NCBI GenBank assembly: GCA_017434525.1
Contig: JAFRFD010000004.1
Location: 1-64,000, forward strand
DNA: 64,000 nt
Origin: Methanobrevibacter sp.
GTDB taxonomy: Archaea; Methanobacteriota; Methanobacteria; Methanobacteriales; Methanobacteriaceae
Reading direction: 5' to 3'
Shown here: positions 18,567 to 24,989 of the stretch, piece after piece
Layout: every line of letters begins with the position of its first letter
How positions within the stretch are numbered: the stretch's first letter is position 1
The notes under the pieces: generated by a model
What the model was told of the DNA's origin: nothing
Databases searched by the model: none
The model's input: only the letters and a program-made list of their open reading frames with translations
Position numbers and translations under genes: made by a program

Positions 18567-19418
18567 ATGTATTCCCTATACCACGACTACAAAAAATTTG
18601 AAAATTTAGCAAATAAATATCAAAGAGGATCTAAAAATTTTGATATTTCCAGTGAAGACTTTTTAGCACCTACAACAATAGTTCCATTGTTATGTTTTGC
18701 TGAAAGTAATAATGTTGAAAAAATATGTACTCACCCTAACACTGGTGAATTTGTGGATAGAATCTTAAACAAAAGAGAAACAAGCACCACAAAACCTTTT
18801 GTTAATTTACCTTCATCCAAAGAAGAATTTTTAGAAAAAGAAATTCCTACAAAGATAGCAGAAAAAATTAATGAAAAATATGGGGGCAGTTATACTATAA
18901 AATGTATTAGTGAAGAGATTATTGGAAACATCTATAATCATACACCAATAGAAAAAGGATATGCTAATCAAGGTTATTCATTTGCTCAAGAATATGTATC
19001 ATTACCCATATTGGACATTTGTGTTATGGATGATGGTTTAAGTATACCCGGTAACTTTGAAAACCATAGTATTGACTTTAAAAATGATTGTGATGCAATT
19101 TCTAAAGCAATTTCAGGAGTAACAACAGCTGAAAATGAAACTGGTGACCCTAGATACAGTAGAGGCTGGGGTTTATGGACAGTTTTAAGATTAGTTATCG
19201 AAGGTAATGGTGGTGAGGCGTTAATTGTTTCAAGACAAGGTTGTTTACATATACATAATAAAAATCATTACTATTATTATATGTTGAACAACAATAATAT
19301 ATTTAAAGGAACTTTAATATCCTTAAGATTAAAAGATAGATTAGTTGAAAATTATTATGATTTATTAGAGATTACTCCTAATCGAAGTAAATATGAATAT
19401 AAACCAAAAGGAGGTTGA
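18567..19418 (+). CDS. GHKL-type ATPase (HATPase_c), partner of a STAS-like protein
   Basis: A 283-residue protein whose middle and C-terminal part is a histidine-kinase/anti-sigma-type ATPase. The N box is 'EEIIGNIYNHT' (E117, N121, H125), the G1 box 'DICVMDDGLSIP' (D155-G157) and the G2 box 'RGWGLWTVLRLVIE' (from R199). There is no histidine-phosphoacceptor domain and no membrane segment. The following gene, separated by 4 nt, encodes a STAS-like DUF4325-type domain, and bacterial pairs of this sort are built like anti-sigma kinase/antagonist switches. Archaea have no sigma factors, so the target must be something else, for example a regulator of lysogeny. It sits in the lysogeny end of the provirus next to the integrase. 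Function is inferred, not known. Confidence 0.75.
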   Translation: MYSLYHDYKKFENLANKYQRGSKNFDISSEDFLAPTTIVPLLCFAESNNVEKICTHPNTGEFVDRILNKRETSTTKPFVNLPSSKEEFLEKEIPTKIAEKINEKYGGSYTIKCISEEIIGNIYNHTPIEKGYANQGYSFAQEYVSLPILDICVMDDGLSIPGNFENHSIDFKNDCDAISKAISGVTTAENETGDPRYSRGWGLWTVLRLVIEGNGGEALIVSRQGCLHIHNKNHYYYYMLNNNNIFKGTLISLRLKDRLVENYYDLLEITPNRSKYEYKPKGG

Positions 19419-19422
19419 AACG

Positions 19423-19686
19423 ATGATTGAAAAAACTATTATGATTAGTGAAGAGTTGTATCCTAATCTTGGAATGAATAGTGTTGCTAAAGATCTATTC
19501 GAAGAAATAAATAAATCTGAAATTAAAAAATACATTATTGATTTTACAAATGTTGTTTTCATGAGTAGATCCTTCACTCAAGAATATTTATTCCAAAAAT
19601 TAAAAACCGAAAAAGAAATTGAAGAAATTAATGTACCTGAGAACATTCAAAAAATGTTTGATGTAATAAGCAAAGATTTCTTATGA
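19423..19686 (+). CDS. STAS-like (DUF4325-type) small protein
   Basis: An 87-residue protein. The pattern of a central beta-strand with 'KYIIDFTNVVFMSRSFTQEY' (about residues 37-56) is the DUF4325/STAS-like signature ('.v.lDF.gV..is.SF.dE'). I take the ATG at 19423 because AGGAGGTTGAAACG lies directly upstream; an ATG at 19393 inside the GHKL gene is the alternative. It is coupled to the GHKL ATPase gene upstream and overlaps by 4 nt the membrane-protein gene downstream. By analogy with anti-anti-sigma factors it may be the phosphorylation or binding target of the ATPase. Confidence 0.7.
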   Translation: MIEKTIMISEELYPNLGMNSVAKDLFEEINKSEIKKYIIDFTNVVFMSRSFTQEYLFQKLKTEKEIEEINVPENIQKMFDVISKDFL

Positions 19687-20108
19687 AAAAAATGTTGGAT
19701 GTGATTTTAAAAATGAATGTTAAAAAAATCATATTAATCATAGGAATAGTAGTTTTGATTCTTGCAGGTGCAGCATTTATGTATGTTCAATCCAACGGTC
19801 ATGATAGTTCTGTTCCTCAAATGAATAATACTACAAATATTACTAAGAATATTACTGTTAATTCCACAGCAATTAATAATACTAGTGATGATAACAGTAA
19901 TAGTGAATCAAGCTCTAGTGAAAGTTCATCACAATCTGAACCCGAGTACGGTTCGGATAGTTATGTTGAAAAATGGGATGAAGGCGGAGGGTCTTTTGTA
20001 ATGGATCAACCCGTGAAAACTGATAGTGATGGTAATCGTTATGCTAGAGTATATCATGAAGATACAGGACAAAGTTCCTGGGAATCTATGGCACCACAAT
20101 CAGATTAA
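19683..20108 (+). CDS. Membrane-anchored, Ser/Asn-rich extracellular protein
   Basis: A 141-residue protein with one hydrophobic segment at about residues 14-36 ('IILIIGIVVLILAGAAFMYV'), a low-complexity Asn/Thr/Ser linker to about residue 82, and a C-terminal acidic part ('DSYVEKWDEGGGSFVMDQPV'). The topology suggests an anchored protein with an outward-facing domain. Its ATG overlaps the stop codon of the STAS-like gene, so it is translationally coupled to the GHKL/STAS pair. In this lysogeny-expressed position it could be a superinfection-exclusion or surface-conversion protein, but there is no motif to prove it. Confidence 0.55.
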   Translation: MKKMLDVILKMNVKKIILIIGIVVLILAGAAFMYVQSNGHDSSVPQMNNTTNITKNITVNSTAINNTSDDNSNSESSSSESSSQSEPEYGSDSYVEKWDEGGGSFVMDQPVKTDSDGNRYARVYHEDTGQSSWESMAPQSD

Positions 20109-20131
20109 AAAATAAGTATTAATTGTAATGA

Positions 20132-20212
20132 GATTGGGGTCGTAGATGCGGCAACATCTCACCCAATCAGGTTACAAAAAATAGTCACTCGGAACGTGAT
20201 ATCATCGTAACC
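20132..20212 (+). ncRNA. Structured motif, copy A (hairpin with GCGGCAAC loop plus TCGGAACGTGATAT)
   Basis: An outer stem GATTGGG/CCCAATC (20132-20138 with 20162-20168) encloses an inner stem AGATG/CATCT with loop CGGCAA. It is followed by GGTTAC (20170-20175), which can pair with GTAACC (20207-20212) around TCAC-TCGGAAC-GTGA. The 8-nt loop region GCGGCAAC and the 14-nt TCGGAACGTGATAT (20189-20202) recur in the same order at 20652-20701. It lies 24 nt after the membrane-protein gene and before the AbrB gene. The paired stems point to a functional RNA or structured leader; I know no family with this signature. Confidence 0.5.
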
Positions 20213-20361
20213 ATATATGAGTTATATCTTAAAAACTATTTAAATTTATCCTATGCCTTAAATAGTCCTCTACTATATATGAGGAAGTCATTAAAAGCTT
20301 TAGCGTTAGCTATCTTTAATTTCATAAGAGATAATTTTAAAAAAATATTAAAAATAGTTGT

Positions 20362-20517
20362 TTATTCTTTTTTTGCTACACTTACAATACCAGTTTCTGT
20401 ATCAATAATCCATTCTAGTTTTTCACCTTTGGATACATTTAGGAAATCTCTTGCAAAAGCGGGGATTGTAGTTGTTAGTGAACCTGCTACTGATTGTATT
20501 TTTGTTTCATATTTCAT
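20362..20517 (-). CDS. AbrB/SpoVT-type DNA-binding regulator (likely provirus repressor)
   Basis: A 51-residue protein on the minus strand, the only such gene within the provirus. 'QSVAGSLTTTIPAFARDFLN' followed by 'VSKGEKLEWIID' is the swapped-hairpin AbrB fold ('.G...iTiP...r..l.l..Gd.l.w'). I chose the second of two ATGs (20517) because GAGGT lies 6 nt upstream of it, while it directly abuts the first ATG at 20523. It is divergent from the early operon that begins at 20704, and the gap holds AT-rich repeats. The place and fold fit a lysogeny repressor or autoregulator; the function is inferred. Confidence 0.72.
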   Translation of the reverse strand: MKYETKIQSVAGSLTTTIPAFARDFLNVSKGEKLEWIIDTETGIVSVAKKE

Positions 20518-20541
20518 TTTCATACCTCATATTTATTTAAT

Positions 20542-20628
20542 TCTTTATATTAATACTTATATTTCTCTATTTACTAATATATATAATTATCTTTATATTT
20601 TAATATATAGAAATCTTTATATATTAAT
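20542..20628. promoter_or_regulatory. Three TCTTTATAT repeats between AbrB gene and early operon
   Basis: TCTTTATAT begins at 20542, 20590 and 20614, so the copies are spaced 48 and 24 bp apart, each followed by further A/T with TTAAT or ATTAAT. They lie in the intergenic control region between the minus-strand AbrB gene and the plus-strand early operon. Regular spacing of a repeated word suggests operators, possibly overlapping TATA boxes of divergent promoters. The extreme AT richness makes chance repetition more likely than elsewhere, so confidence is limited. Confidence 0.4.
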
Positions 20629-20651
20629 AAGTTAATATTAATTATCATAAG

Positions 20652-20701
20652 ATTATTTCAAGAGCGGCAACTCTTGAAAATAATTTTTCGGAACGTGATA
20701 T
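20652..20701 (+). ncRNA. Structured motif, copy B (leader of the early operon)
   Basis: ATTATTTCAAGAG and CTCTTGAAAATAAT pair over about 13 bp with one bulge around loop CGGCAA, then TCGGAACGTGATAT (20688-20701) leads into the ATG at 20704. The loop GCGGCAAC and the 14-nt 3' word are identical to copy A while the stems differ in sequence but keep pairing, which is the pattern of a conserved structure. The GTGAT at the 3' end can pair with the 16S anti-Shine-Dalgarno sequence, so the element may control translation of the first early gene. Confidence 0.55.
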
Positions 20702-20703
20702 AA

Positions 20704-20856
20704 ATGAAAATAAATGAAGAATATCTAAATGAACGATTCAATGCGTTCTTGGAAAAACAAGGCATAGACCCAAATTCTATGTCTGAAGAAGCATTATACG
20801 TCTTTAGAACAGGCCATAGGTACTTGTTGATACCTACACTTGAAGGAGGCGTCTAA
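20704..20856 (+). CDS. Small hypothetical protein, first gene of early operon
   Basis: A 50-residue protein beginning 'MKINEEYLNERFNAFLEKQG'. It is a short, probably helical, soluble protein without motif. It is the first gene downstream of structured motif B, whose GTGATAT serves as its ribosome binding site. The next gene follows after 4 nt. Too short for an automatic ORF cutoff of 60 residues, but position, ribosome binding site and coupling support it. Confidence 0.6.
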   Translation: MKINEEYLNERFNAFLEKQGIDPNSMSEEALYVFRTGHRYLLIPTLEGGV

Positions 20857-20860
20857 GAGT

Positions 20861-21028
20861 ATGAATCCTATAATTACTGTTTTTTACTTTAGAAGTATTG
20901 CTCAGTATGCAGTCGTGGATCTCTGGTGTCAAGTCTTCGGTCACGGAGTCACACCCAATCTTGCTGTAGAAGATGCATTAGAACATGGTGTATCTGCAAG
21001 CGATATAGATTTTCAAGGAGTGTTCTAG
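20861..21028 (+). CDS. Small hypothetical early protein
   Basis: A 55-residue protein beginning 'MNPIITVFYFRSIAQYAVVD'. I start it at the ATG at 20861, which follows GGAGGCGTCTAAGAGT; an in-frame TTG at 20840 lies inside the previous gene. The N-terminal half is hydrophobic enough to be a buried strand or weak membrane segment; the C-terminal part has 'VEDALEHGVSASDIDF', resembling a short helix-turn arrangement. It ends 1 nt before the next gene. Function unknown. Confidence 0.55.
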   Translation: MNPIITVFYFRSIAQYAVVDLWCQVFGHGVTPNLAVEDALEHGVSASDIDFQGVF

Positions 21029-21029
21029 A

Positions 21030-21446
21030 ATGGTTAGGTCTCTTGAAAGTTTAAAAGGTTCATATAGAGCAATTGGACGTAAACTTGAAAGCATGAGGAT
21101 GGATGCTGCAATACAAGTTGGCATCCTTCCATTATCTGAAGGTAAACCTTTTTGGCTTGCTGAAGAAATTGATTGGGATGATCCAAGACTTAGTGATATG
21201 AAAGAGAAATTTTTCTTTTTCCTTGATAAACACTATGAACTTGGAAATCAAGTTGGAAGGTTGGAAGCTATTCAGGCTAATGATCTTCCAAGATGGGAAG
21301 CAGAGCAAGTGGCTTATGGCTGGTTGAATATTCTCGGTGATAAAAGTAATGCCTGGTTAATTGAACATAAATTAAATACTTTTTCTTTAACTGAGGCCAT
21401 CTTAAATAATCCTAATTTTTTACAAGAGGTGGTTTCTGATGAGTAG
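21030..21446 (+). CDS. Hypothetical early protein
   Basis: A 138-residue soluble protein, largely helical by eye ('MVRSLESLKGSYRAIGRKLE' at the start, 'EKFFFFLDKHYELGNQVGRL' in the middle). No motif recognised. It overlaps the following gene by 8 nt and is preceded by GGAGTGTTCTAGA, so it is translationally linked to its neighbours in the early operon. It could be a nucleic-acid-binding or anti-host protein, but nothing in the sequence decides. Confidence 0.6.
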   Translation: MVRSLESLKGSYRAIGRKLESMRMDAAIQVGILPLSEGKPFWLAEEIDWDDPRLSDMKEKFFFFLDKHYELGNQVGRLEAIQANDLPRWEAEQVAYGWLNILGDKSNAWLIEHKLNTFSLTEAILNNPNFLQEVVSDE

Positions 21447-21786
21447 GCCTTACTGGAATGATTATCAAAAAACTGTCAGAACTGCAAATCCGAATCATTT
21501 ATGGTCTTTGGAATCTTGTAGTGAAATGGAAGAAATTTTAGAAGGTAAAGGCCATGATATTTGGGTTACAACTGGGTTGTGCAGCAACGGGACAGTTGTG
21601 AATAAATGGGAGGTTCAACGTGATGAAATTGGTTTTTGGATTGAAGAACTATTCAAAAGACGCCATATTGTGGAAGTGGAACCACATAGAGGCAATAAGG
21701 CAAGCATTTATTTCGTTTGCCGTGAAGACGCAAGTAGAATATTTGAATGGTTATATCGTGTGCCAAAAAAGGAGATGATAAAATGA
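21439..21786 (+). CDS. Hypothetical early protein, possible winged-helix-like
   Basis: A 115-residue protein. The stretch from about residue 65 ('GFWIEELFKRRHIVEVEPHR') followed by 'KASIYFVCREDASRIFEWLY' has a helix-turn-strand-strand feel of a winged helix, but I cannot name a family. It starts within the previous gene (8-nt overlap) and overlaps the next gene by 4 nt (ATGA). It belongs to the tightly packed early operon. Confidence 0.5.
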   Translation: MSRPYWNDYQKTVRTANPNHLWSLESCSEMEEILEGKGHDIWVTTGLCSNGTVVNKWEVQRDEIGFWIEELFKRRHIVEVEPHRGNKASIYFVCREDASRIFEWLYRVPKKEMIK

Positions 21787-21986
21787 ATCCAGCACGTTTA
21801 GAATCATCTAAAAAATTAACCGTTACTGAAAGGATTGATAATTGGGCTTTAAGTCATCAAACTATTATTCTTTCATTTTGTTTTATTGTTGGTGGAATTT
21901 TAGTGGTAATCTTGGCTTACACTGTTGTGGGCGTGTCTGCAACTGAAAGTGGGGCTTTGAGAAACTTCCTTGTTAGGGGGATATAA
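21783..21986 (+). CDS. Single-span membrane protein, early
   Basis: A 67-residue protein beginning 'MNPARLESSKKLTVTERIDN', with one transmembrane helix at about residues 30-53 ('ILSFCFIVGGILVVILAYTV'). I start it at the ATG at 21783 because AAGGAGATGATAA precedes it; an upstream in-frame ATG at 21747 lies inside the previous gene. It overlaps the preceding stop codon by 4 nt and ends 3 nt before the Erf-like gene. Small membrane proteins in early viral operons often act in superinfection or host takeover, but no evidence points to a specific role. Confidence 0.6.
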   Translation: MNPARLESSKKLTVTERIDNWALSHQTIILSFCFIVGGILVVILAYTVVGVSATESGALRNFLVRGI

Positions 21987-21989
21987 GTT

Positions 21990-22589
21990 ATGTGTATTTT
22001 GAAAAAAATCGCAATGATCCAAAGAAATTTAATGACACAGGACATTCCAAAGTCAGGATATAATAAATTTGGTAATTTCCATTATCATGAACTTGAGGAT
22101 CTACTTCCACCTATAACTAAAGAATGTTTTGACCAGGAGTTAATTTTGTTGTTTGATTTCACAGATACTGAAGCTATTTTGAAAATTACTAACTGGAATG
22201 ACGCTAAAGATTTCGTAAGTTATACTGTTCCTATGCCACCAATTGTGGAAATGAATAAAAAAATGAATATCATGCAATCTGAAGGCAGTTACATCACCTA
22301 TTTGAAAAAATATCTATTAGTGAATGCTTTCTTAATCATGGAAAAATCTACTGTAGAACAAATTCCTTTTGAAGATGATTCAAAAGTAGTTGCTCCTAAA
22401 AAAGAAGAGAAGAGGGTTAATGATGAGCCTTTAGAAGTACCTAACTGTATTTCAAAGGCTTTGCAACGCATTACTAGTAAAGGTGTTGAAATTAACCGAA
22501 AGACTGTGTATGCACATGTCAATTGGAAACAGATTAGTGATGATGAGAAATTAGCTGCGAAAGAATATATTAACAGGATGGAGGCCTAA
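21990..22589 (+). CDS. Erf-family single-strand annealing protein
   Basis: A 199-residue protein. The segment 'KSGYNKFGNFHYHELEDLLP' (about residues 21-40) is the classical Erf/Sak signature ('k.g.N..f.Y.y.~~~dl...i...l'), followed by a beta-rich core and 'QSEGSYITYLKKYLLVNAFL', also typical ('.~G.a.TYarRY.L...f.i'). These proteins anneal complementary single strands during viral recombination and replication. No exonuclease or SSB gene was recognised beside it. A second domain after about residue 130 is charged and variable. The following SWIM-finger gene starts 4 nt after it, so the two may work together on DNA. Confidence 0.83.
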   Translation: MCILKKIAMIQRNLMTQDIPKSGYNKFGNFHYHELEDLLPPITKECFDQELILLFDFTDTEAILKITNWNDAKDFVSYTVPMPPIVEMNKKMNIMQSEGSYITYLKKYLLVNAFLIMEKSTVEQIPFEDDSKVVAPKKEEKRVNDEPLEVPNCISKALQRITSKGVEINRKTVYAHVNWKQISDDEKLAAKEYINRMEA

Positions 22590-22593
22590 TTTT

Positions 22594-22854
22594 ATGGCTC
22601 TTCCTGTTACTATTTTTCATGGGGATGATGAGAAAATCATCTTTGAAGTTCCATCAAGTAGGGATCCTGAAGAGAAATATTTTGTTACATGGGATTTTGA
22701 TGATGGTTGGTTGTGTGATTGTGATGGCTGCCTAAAAGGAGGTCATCTTTGTAGACATATTTTAGCTTGTATCAAGTATGTTAAGTTTATGCAGATGGCT
22801 ATCCTTGATGATCCAAGGAATGTGTTTACACTTGCAGAGGAGGTGGAAGTGTGA
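22594..22854 (+). CDS. SWIM zinc-finger protein
   Basis: An 86-residue protein consisting of little more than a SWIM finger: C-x-C ('WLCDCDGCLKGGHLCRHILA', about residues 40-59) and then C-x-H, that is CxCxnCxH. SWIM domains bind DNA or proteins, and stand-alone ones sit beside recombination genes in many archaea (Sws1-like partners of Rad51 paralogues). It is directly downstream of the Erf-like gene and overlaps the next gene by 4 nt, supporting a recombination role. Confidence 0.75.
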   Translation: MALPVTIFHGDDEKIIFEVPSSRDPEEKYFVTWDFDDGWLCDCDGCLKGGHLCRHILACIKYVKFMQMAILDDPRNVFTLAEEVEV

Positions 22855-23345
22855 ATCGTAAAGGGGAATTTACTAAAGATGAGCGTATTTCTGCGCGTGT
22901 TCATCCTTCTACTAAACGTTTGATTAAGAAGTTGAATCATACTGAGGCTGAAGTAGTTGAGTATGCTGCTAAGCAGTTAGCTAATGAGCCTATTCTTTTA
23001 GAGTGGGAGATTGGTGAGATTGAGATTAAGCTTGCTCAATTGCAGTCTGAGTTGTATGAGTTGGAGGCTCTTAAGCAAGCTAAGTTGAATAGGTTGAAGT
23101 TGATTTCTCCTGAGCGTTTAGATGATGAAACGTTGGCTAATATGTTAGTGGATTCGGCTAAGGAATGTGCTTTGGATATTTTTAATAATCGTGAGGATTG
23201 TACTATGGATATTTTTGATAATCATGCTGCTTGTAATGGTGTTCGTGCTGTTGGTAAGGAGTGGGGTTATGATCCGAATAAGTTTTTGTGTGAGGTTAAG
23301 AATCAGTTAAGAATTTTGTGTCAGACAGATGTGTCAGACATTTGA
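22851..23345 (+). CDS. RHH-like N-terminus plus coiled coil; candidate origin-associated protein
   Basis: A 164-residue protein. The N-terminal stretch 'RISARVHPSTKRLIKKLN' (about residues 11-28) looks like a ribbon-helix-helix DNA-binding arm, followed by a coiled coil with regular Leu/Glu spacing ('KLAQLQSELYELEALKQAKL', about residues 61-80), then a Cys/Asp-containing tail. It starts with GTG at 22851 overlapping the SWIM gene. Codon use is unlike its neighbours, with many GAG and GTT codons. Its 3' end carries the first two copies of the TGTCAGACA repeat, and three more follow. A repressor or initiator that binds these repeats is the natural guess; this is inference. Confidence 0.55.
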   Translation: MNRKGEFTKDERISARVHPSTKRLIKKLNHTEAEVVEYAAKQLANEPILLEWEIGEIEIKLAQLQSELYELEALKQAKLNRLKLISPERLDDETLANMLVDSAKECALDIFNNREDCTMDIFDNHAACNGVRAVGKEWGYDPNKFLCEVKNQLRILCQTDVSDI

Positions 23346-23500
23346 GCGGGTATTGTCTTTGAAAATGTCATACTGTCATGTGTGACTGTCAGACATTATT
23401 GTATGATTTATCAGTTGAATTGTCAGACAAGTTTGTCAGACACTTAAAATGAGGTTATTATTATTTATTATTTATTATTATTTATGAAATTTTCAAAACA
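23319..23500. repeat. Iteron cluster (five TGTCAGACA copies) next to AT-rich DNA: candidate origin or operator
   Basis: Perfect copies of TGTCAGACA start at 23319, 23332, 23387, 23421 and 23434. Each is itself an inverted repeat (TGTC-A-GACA). Two TGTCAT variants lie between them. After the last copy comes a strongly AT-rich tract made of TTATTATT-type repeats to about 23500. Iterons beside a melting-prone tract and a DNA-binding gene are the layout of a theta replication origin; an operator array for an early or middle repressor is the alternative. The first two copies overlap the end of the RHH-like gene, so the repeats are constrained twice. Confidence 0.6.
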
Positions 23501-23540
23501 AACGAATTAATATAACAATGTTATAAATGGAGGGTTATTC

Positions 23541-23750
23541 ATGAATAACATCTGTGTTGATGAAACTGGAGAAATTGAAGAAGAATTAACAAAACAAACA
23601 ATAGGAAGTTTATTTGACTATTTACACTTCAGATTAGACAAAACAGGAAAACCTGTGAGAATTGCTGTAATGTACAAAGACGTGATTTTTGAAATCAGCT
23701 GTCAAGAAGTATCTGAAAAAATAGTTCCAAGAGCATTTGAAGACTTATGA
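23541..23750 (+). CDS. Small hypothetical protein
   Basis: A 69-residue acidic soluble protein with 'LFDYLHFRLDKTGKPVRIAV' in the middle. It is the first gene after the iteron region, preceded by GGAGGGTTATTC, a strong ribosome binding site. The gene order suggests it opens a second early transcript that runs through the small-gene cluster. No family recognised. Confidence 0.55.
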   Translation: MNNICVDETGEIEEELTKQTIGSLFDYLHFRLDKTGKPVRIAVMYKDVIFEISCQEVSEKIVPRAFEDL

Positions 23751-23774
23751 AATTAGGTAATGTGAGGTGAAAAC

Positions 23775-23903
23775 ATGATTTTAGAAATAACATTCATATT
23801 AGGATTAACATCTGGAATAATAGCTGGTCTAATAATAGGTTACTTAATCTTTCCAGAAGATGACTTTAGCAAAAGACAAAAACGTTACAGGAAGATGATA
23901 TAA
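23775..23903 (+). CDS. Small membrane protein (42 aa)
   Basis: Starts after GAGGTGAAAAC. It has one N-terminal hydrophobic helix, 'ILGLTSGIIAGLIIGYLIFP' (about residues 8-27), and a basic C-terminal tail ('SKRQKRYRKMI'), which places the tail in the cytoplasm. The stop codon abuts the start of the next gene. Function unknown. Confidence 0.55.
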   Translation: MILEITFILGLTSGIIAGLIIGYLIFPEDDFSKRQKRYRKMI

Positions 23904-24044
23904 ATGGTTTTGCATTTATGGGTTCCTTTTGAAAAACCAATTAGTTTCACTGATTTTGGTAAGTTTAATGATGAACTTCAGGCTGTATGTGATAAATACG
24001 GTCTGGGAACAGTAATGGTGGTTATTGGAAGTGATGATGAATGA
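23904..24044 (+). CDS. Small hypothetical protein (46 aa)
   Basis: Follows directly on the stop codon of the preceding gene and overlaps the next by 4 nt. The sequence 'LHLWVPFEKPISFTDFGKFN' and 'GLGTVMVVIGSDDE' shows a short alpha/beta character. No motif. Confidence 0.5.
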   Translation: MVLHLWVPFEKPISFTDFGKFNDELQAVCDKYGLGTVMVVIGSDDE

Positions 24045-24220
24045 CTATTTTTGAATGTGTTCCCTTTTCTGAGGAGATTGATCAAGTCAAACTAGCAATT
24101 GTCAAATTACTTTTTGATAAAGATTTGAATTTAGAGAGTGGAGTTTTTTGTAATGAACTAGACGGAACTAAGACTATAAAAATAGTATTTAAACCAAAAG
24201 ATGGGGGAAACAATGATTGA
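24041..24220 (+). CDS. Small hypothetical protein (59 aa)
   Basis: Starts in an ATGA overlap with the gene before and overlaps the next gene by 8 nt. It begins 'MTIFECVPFSEEIDQVKLAI' and ends in a Gly/Asn-rich tail. Soluble, no family recognised. Confidence 0.5.
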   Translation: MTIFECVPFSEEIDQVKLAIVKLLFDKDLNLESGVFCNELDGTKTIKIVFKPKDGGNND

Positions 24221-24353
24221 TTTGGCTTATTATATTAATGTCTATGAGTTGATGATGATAGATCTTCCACGTCCAACACCAAAAGTTAATCCTAATTTTT
24301 TTGAAGATGGTGTTGAAATTCCAATAATACTTTTACGTGGTGAGGATGAATGA
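24213..24353 (+). CDS. Small hypothetical protein (46 aa)
   Basis: Begins inside the previous gene after GGGGGAAACA and ends in an ATGA overlap with the next. Contains a Pro-rich centre ('MMIDLPRPTPKVNPNFFEDG'). Function unknown; coupling to neighbours is the main support. Confidence 0.5.
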   Translation: MIDLAYYINVYELMMIDLPRPTPKVNPNFFEDGVEIPIILLRGEDE

Positions 24354-24625
24354 GGCAACCAGTTTTTAAAGCATTTGAAAAATTAGTTTATGGTCTTAGA
24401 AATTTAGGCAATACTTTTGCCATAAACTTGATGAATGCTTTTAATAAGACTTTTGAAAGTACTACTCTTCAGTTAGATGTGCCTCATCTCACTAATTATC
24501 ATTGCAGTAAATGTGGATGTAGGTTAATTATTGCTGAGCATAATCAAAAAGAGATAATTTATGAGTGTATGGGTTGTGGTAAGATACATAAAGCTTATAA
24601 AAATAGGTTGTTAGGGAGGTTTTAA
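24350..24625 (+). CDS. Zinc-ribbon protein
   Basis: A 91-residue protein with a basic, helical N-terminal half and one zinc ribbon, 'CSKCGCRLII' and 'YECMGCGKIH' (about residues 53-81), of the rubredoxin-knuckle type. Such ribbons bind nucleic acid or protein. It overlaps the genes on both sides by 1-4 nt in the small-gene cluster. No defined role. Confidence 0.6.
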   Translation: MRQPVFKAFEKLVYGLRNLGNTFAINLMNAFNKTFESTTLQLDVPHLTNYHCSKCGCRLIIAEHNQKEIIYECMGCGKIHKAYKNRLLGRF

Positions 24626-24837
24626 TGGAAGCACAATTATATTTTGCTTGTTTGAATTATTGTCAGGCTTTTGGCCATCTACTATTTGAAGAAGGTAGAA
24701 TAAGACGGCCAGATATAGACCCTATCGAGAAATTGGATAGTAAAAGAATGATTAAAATGGAAAAAGAAAGATTAAACGATTGTTTTTACCGTCTTAAAGA
24801 AGTGATAATAGAAATTGATAAGGAGTTAAAAGGATGA
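24625..24837 (+). CDS. Small helical hypothetical protein
   Basis: A 70-residue protein, helical and charged in its second half ('RMIKMEKERLNDCFYRLKEV'). Its ATG shares a base with the stop codon of the zinc-ribbon gene and its stop overlaps the next start, so translation is coupled on both sides. No family recognised. Confidence 0.5.
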   Translation: MEAQLYFACLNYCQAFGHLLFEEGRIRRPDIDPIEKLDSKRMIKMEKERLNDCFYRLKEVIIEIDKELKG

Positions 24838-24989
24838 ATGTTATTGAAGAGGTTAACTCTAAAATGGTGGAAGATAGTAAGAAAATGCGACAAGCAATAG
24901 CGAATTATAACTCTTTTATTTTTTATTGTACTTGCTTGAGAGGCATGTCCCTTGATGCTGCTAATTATTGTTGGAGGTATGAAAAATGA
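24834..24989 (+). CDS. Small hypothetical protein (51 aa)
   Basis: Overlaps neighbours by 4 nt on both sides (ATGA). Contains a helical N-terminus and three cysteines near 'FYCTCLRGMSLDAANYCWRY'. The cysteines do not form a standard zinc motif. Function unknown. Confidence 0.5.
   Translation: MNVIEEVNSKMVEDSKKMRQAIANYNSFIFYCTCLRGMSLDAANYCWRYEK

Noticed and set aside
20279-20635. 118-residue plus-strand reading frame with hydrophobic C-terminus
   Set aside because: It is antisense to the AbrB gene, which has a clear fold and ribosome binding site. The frame has no ribosome binding site and its end is AT-rich low complexity.
23460-23500. TTATTATT tract as a CRISPR-like or microsatellite array
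   Set aside because: No spacers and no unit of CRISPR length; it is simple AT-rich DNA beside the iterons.
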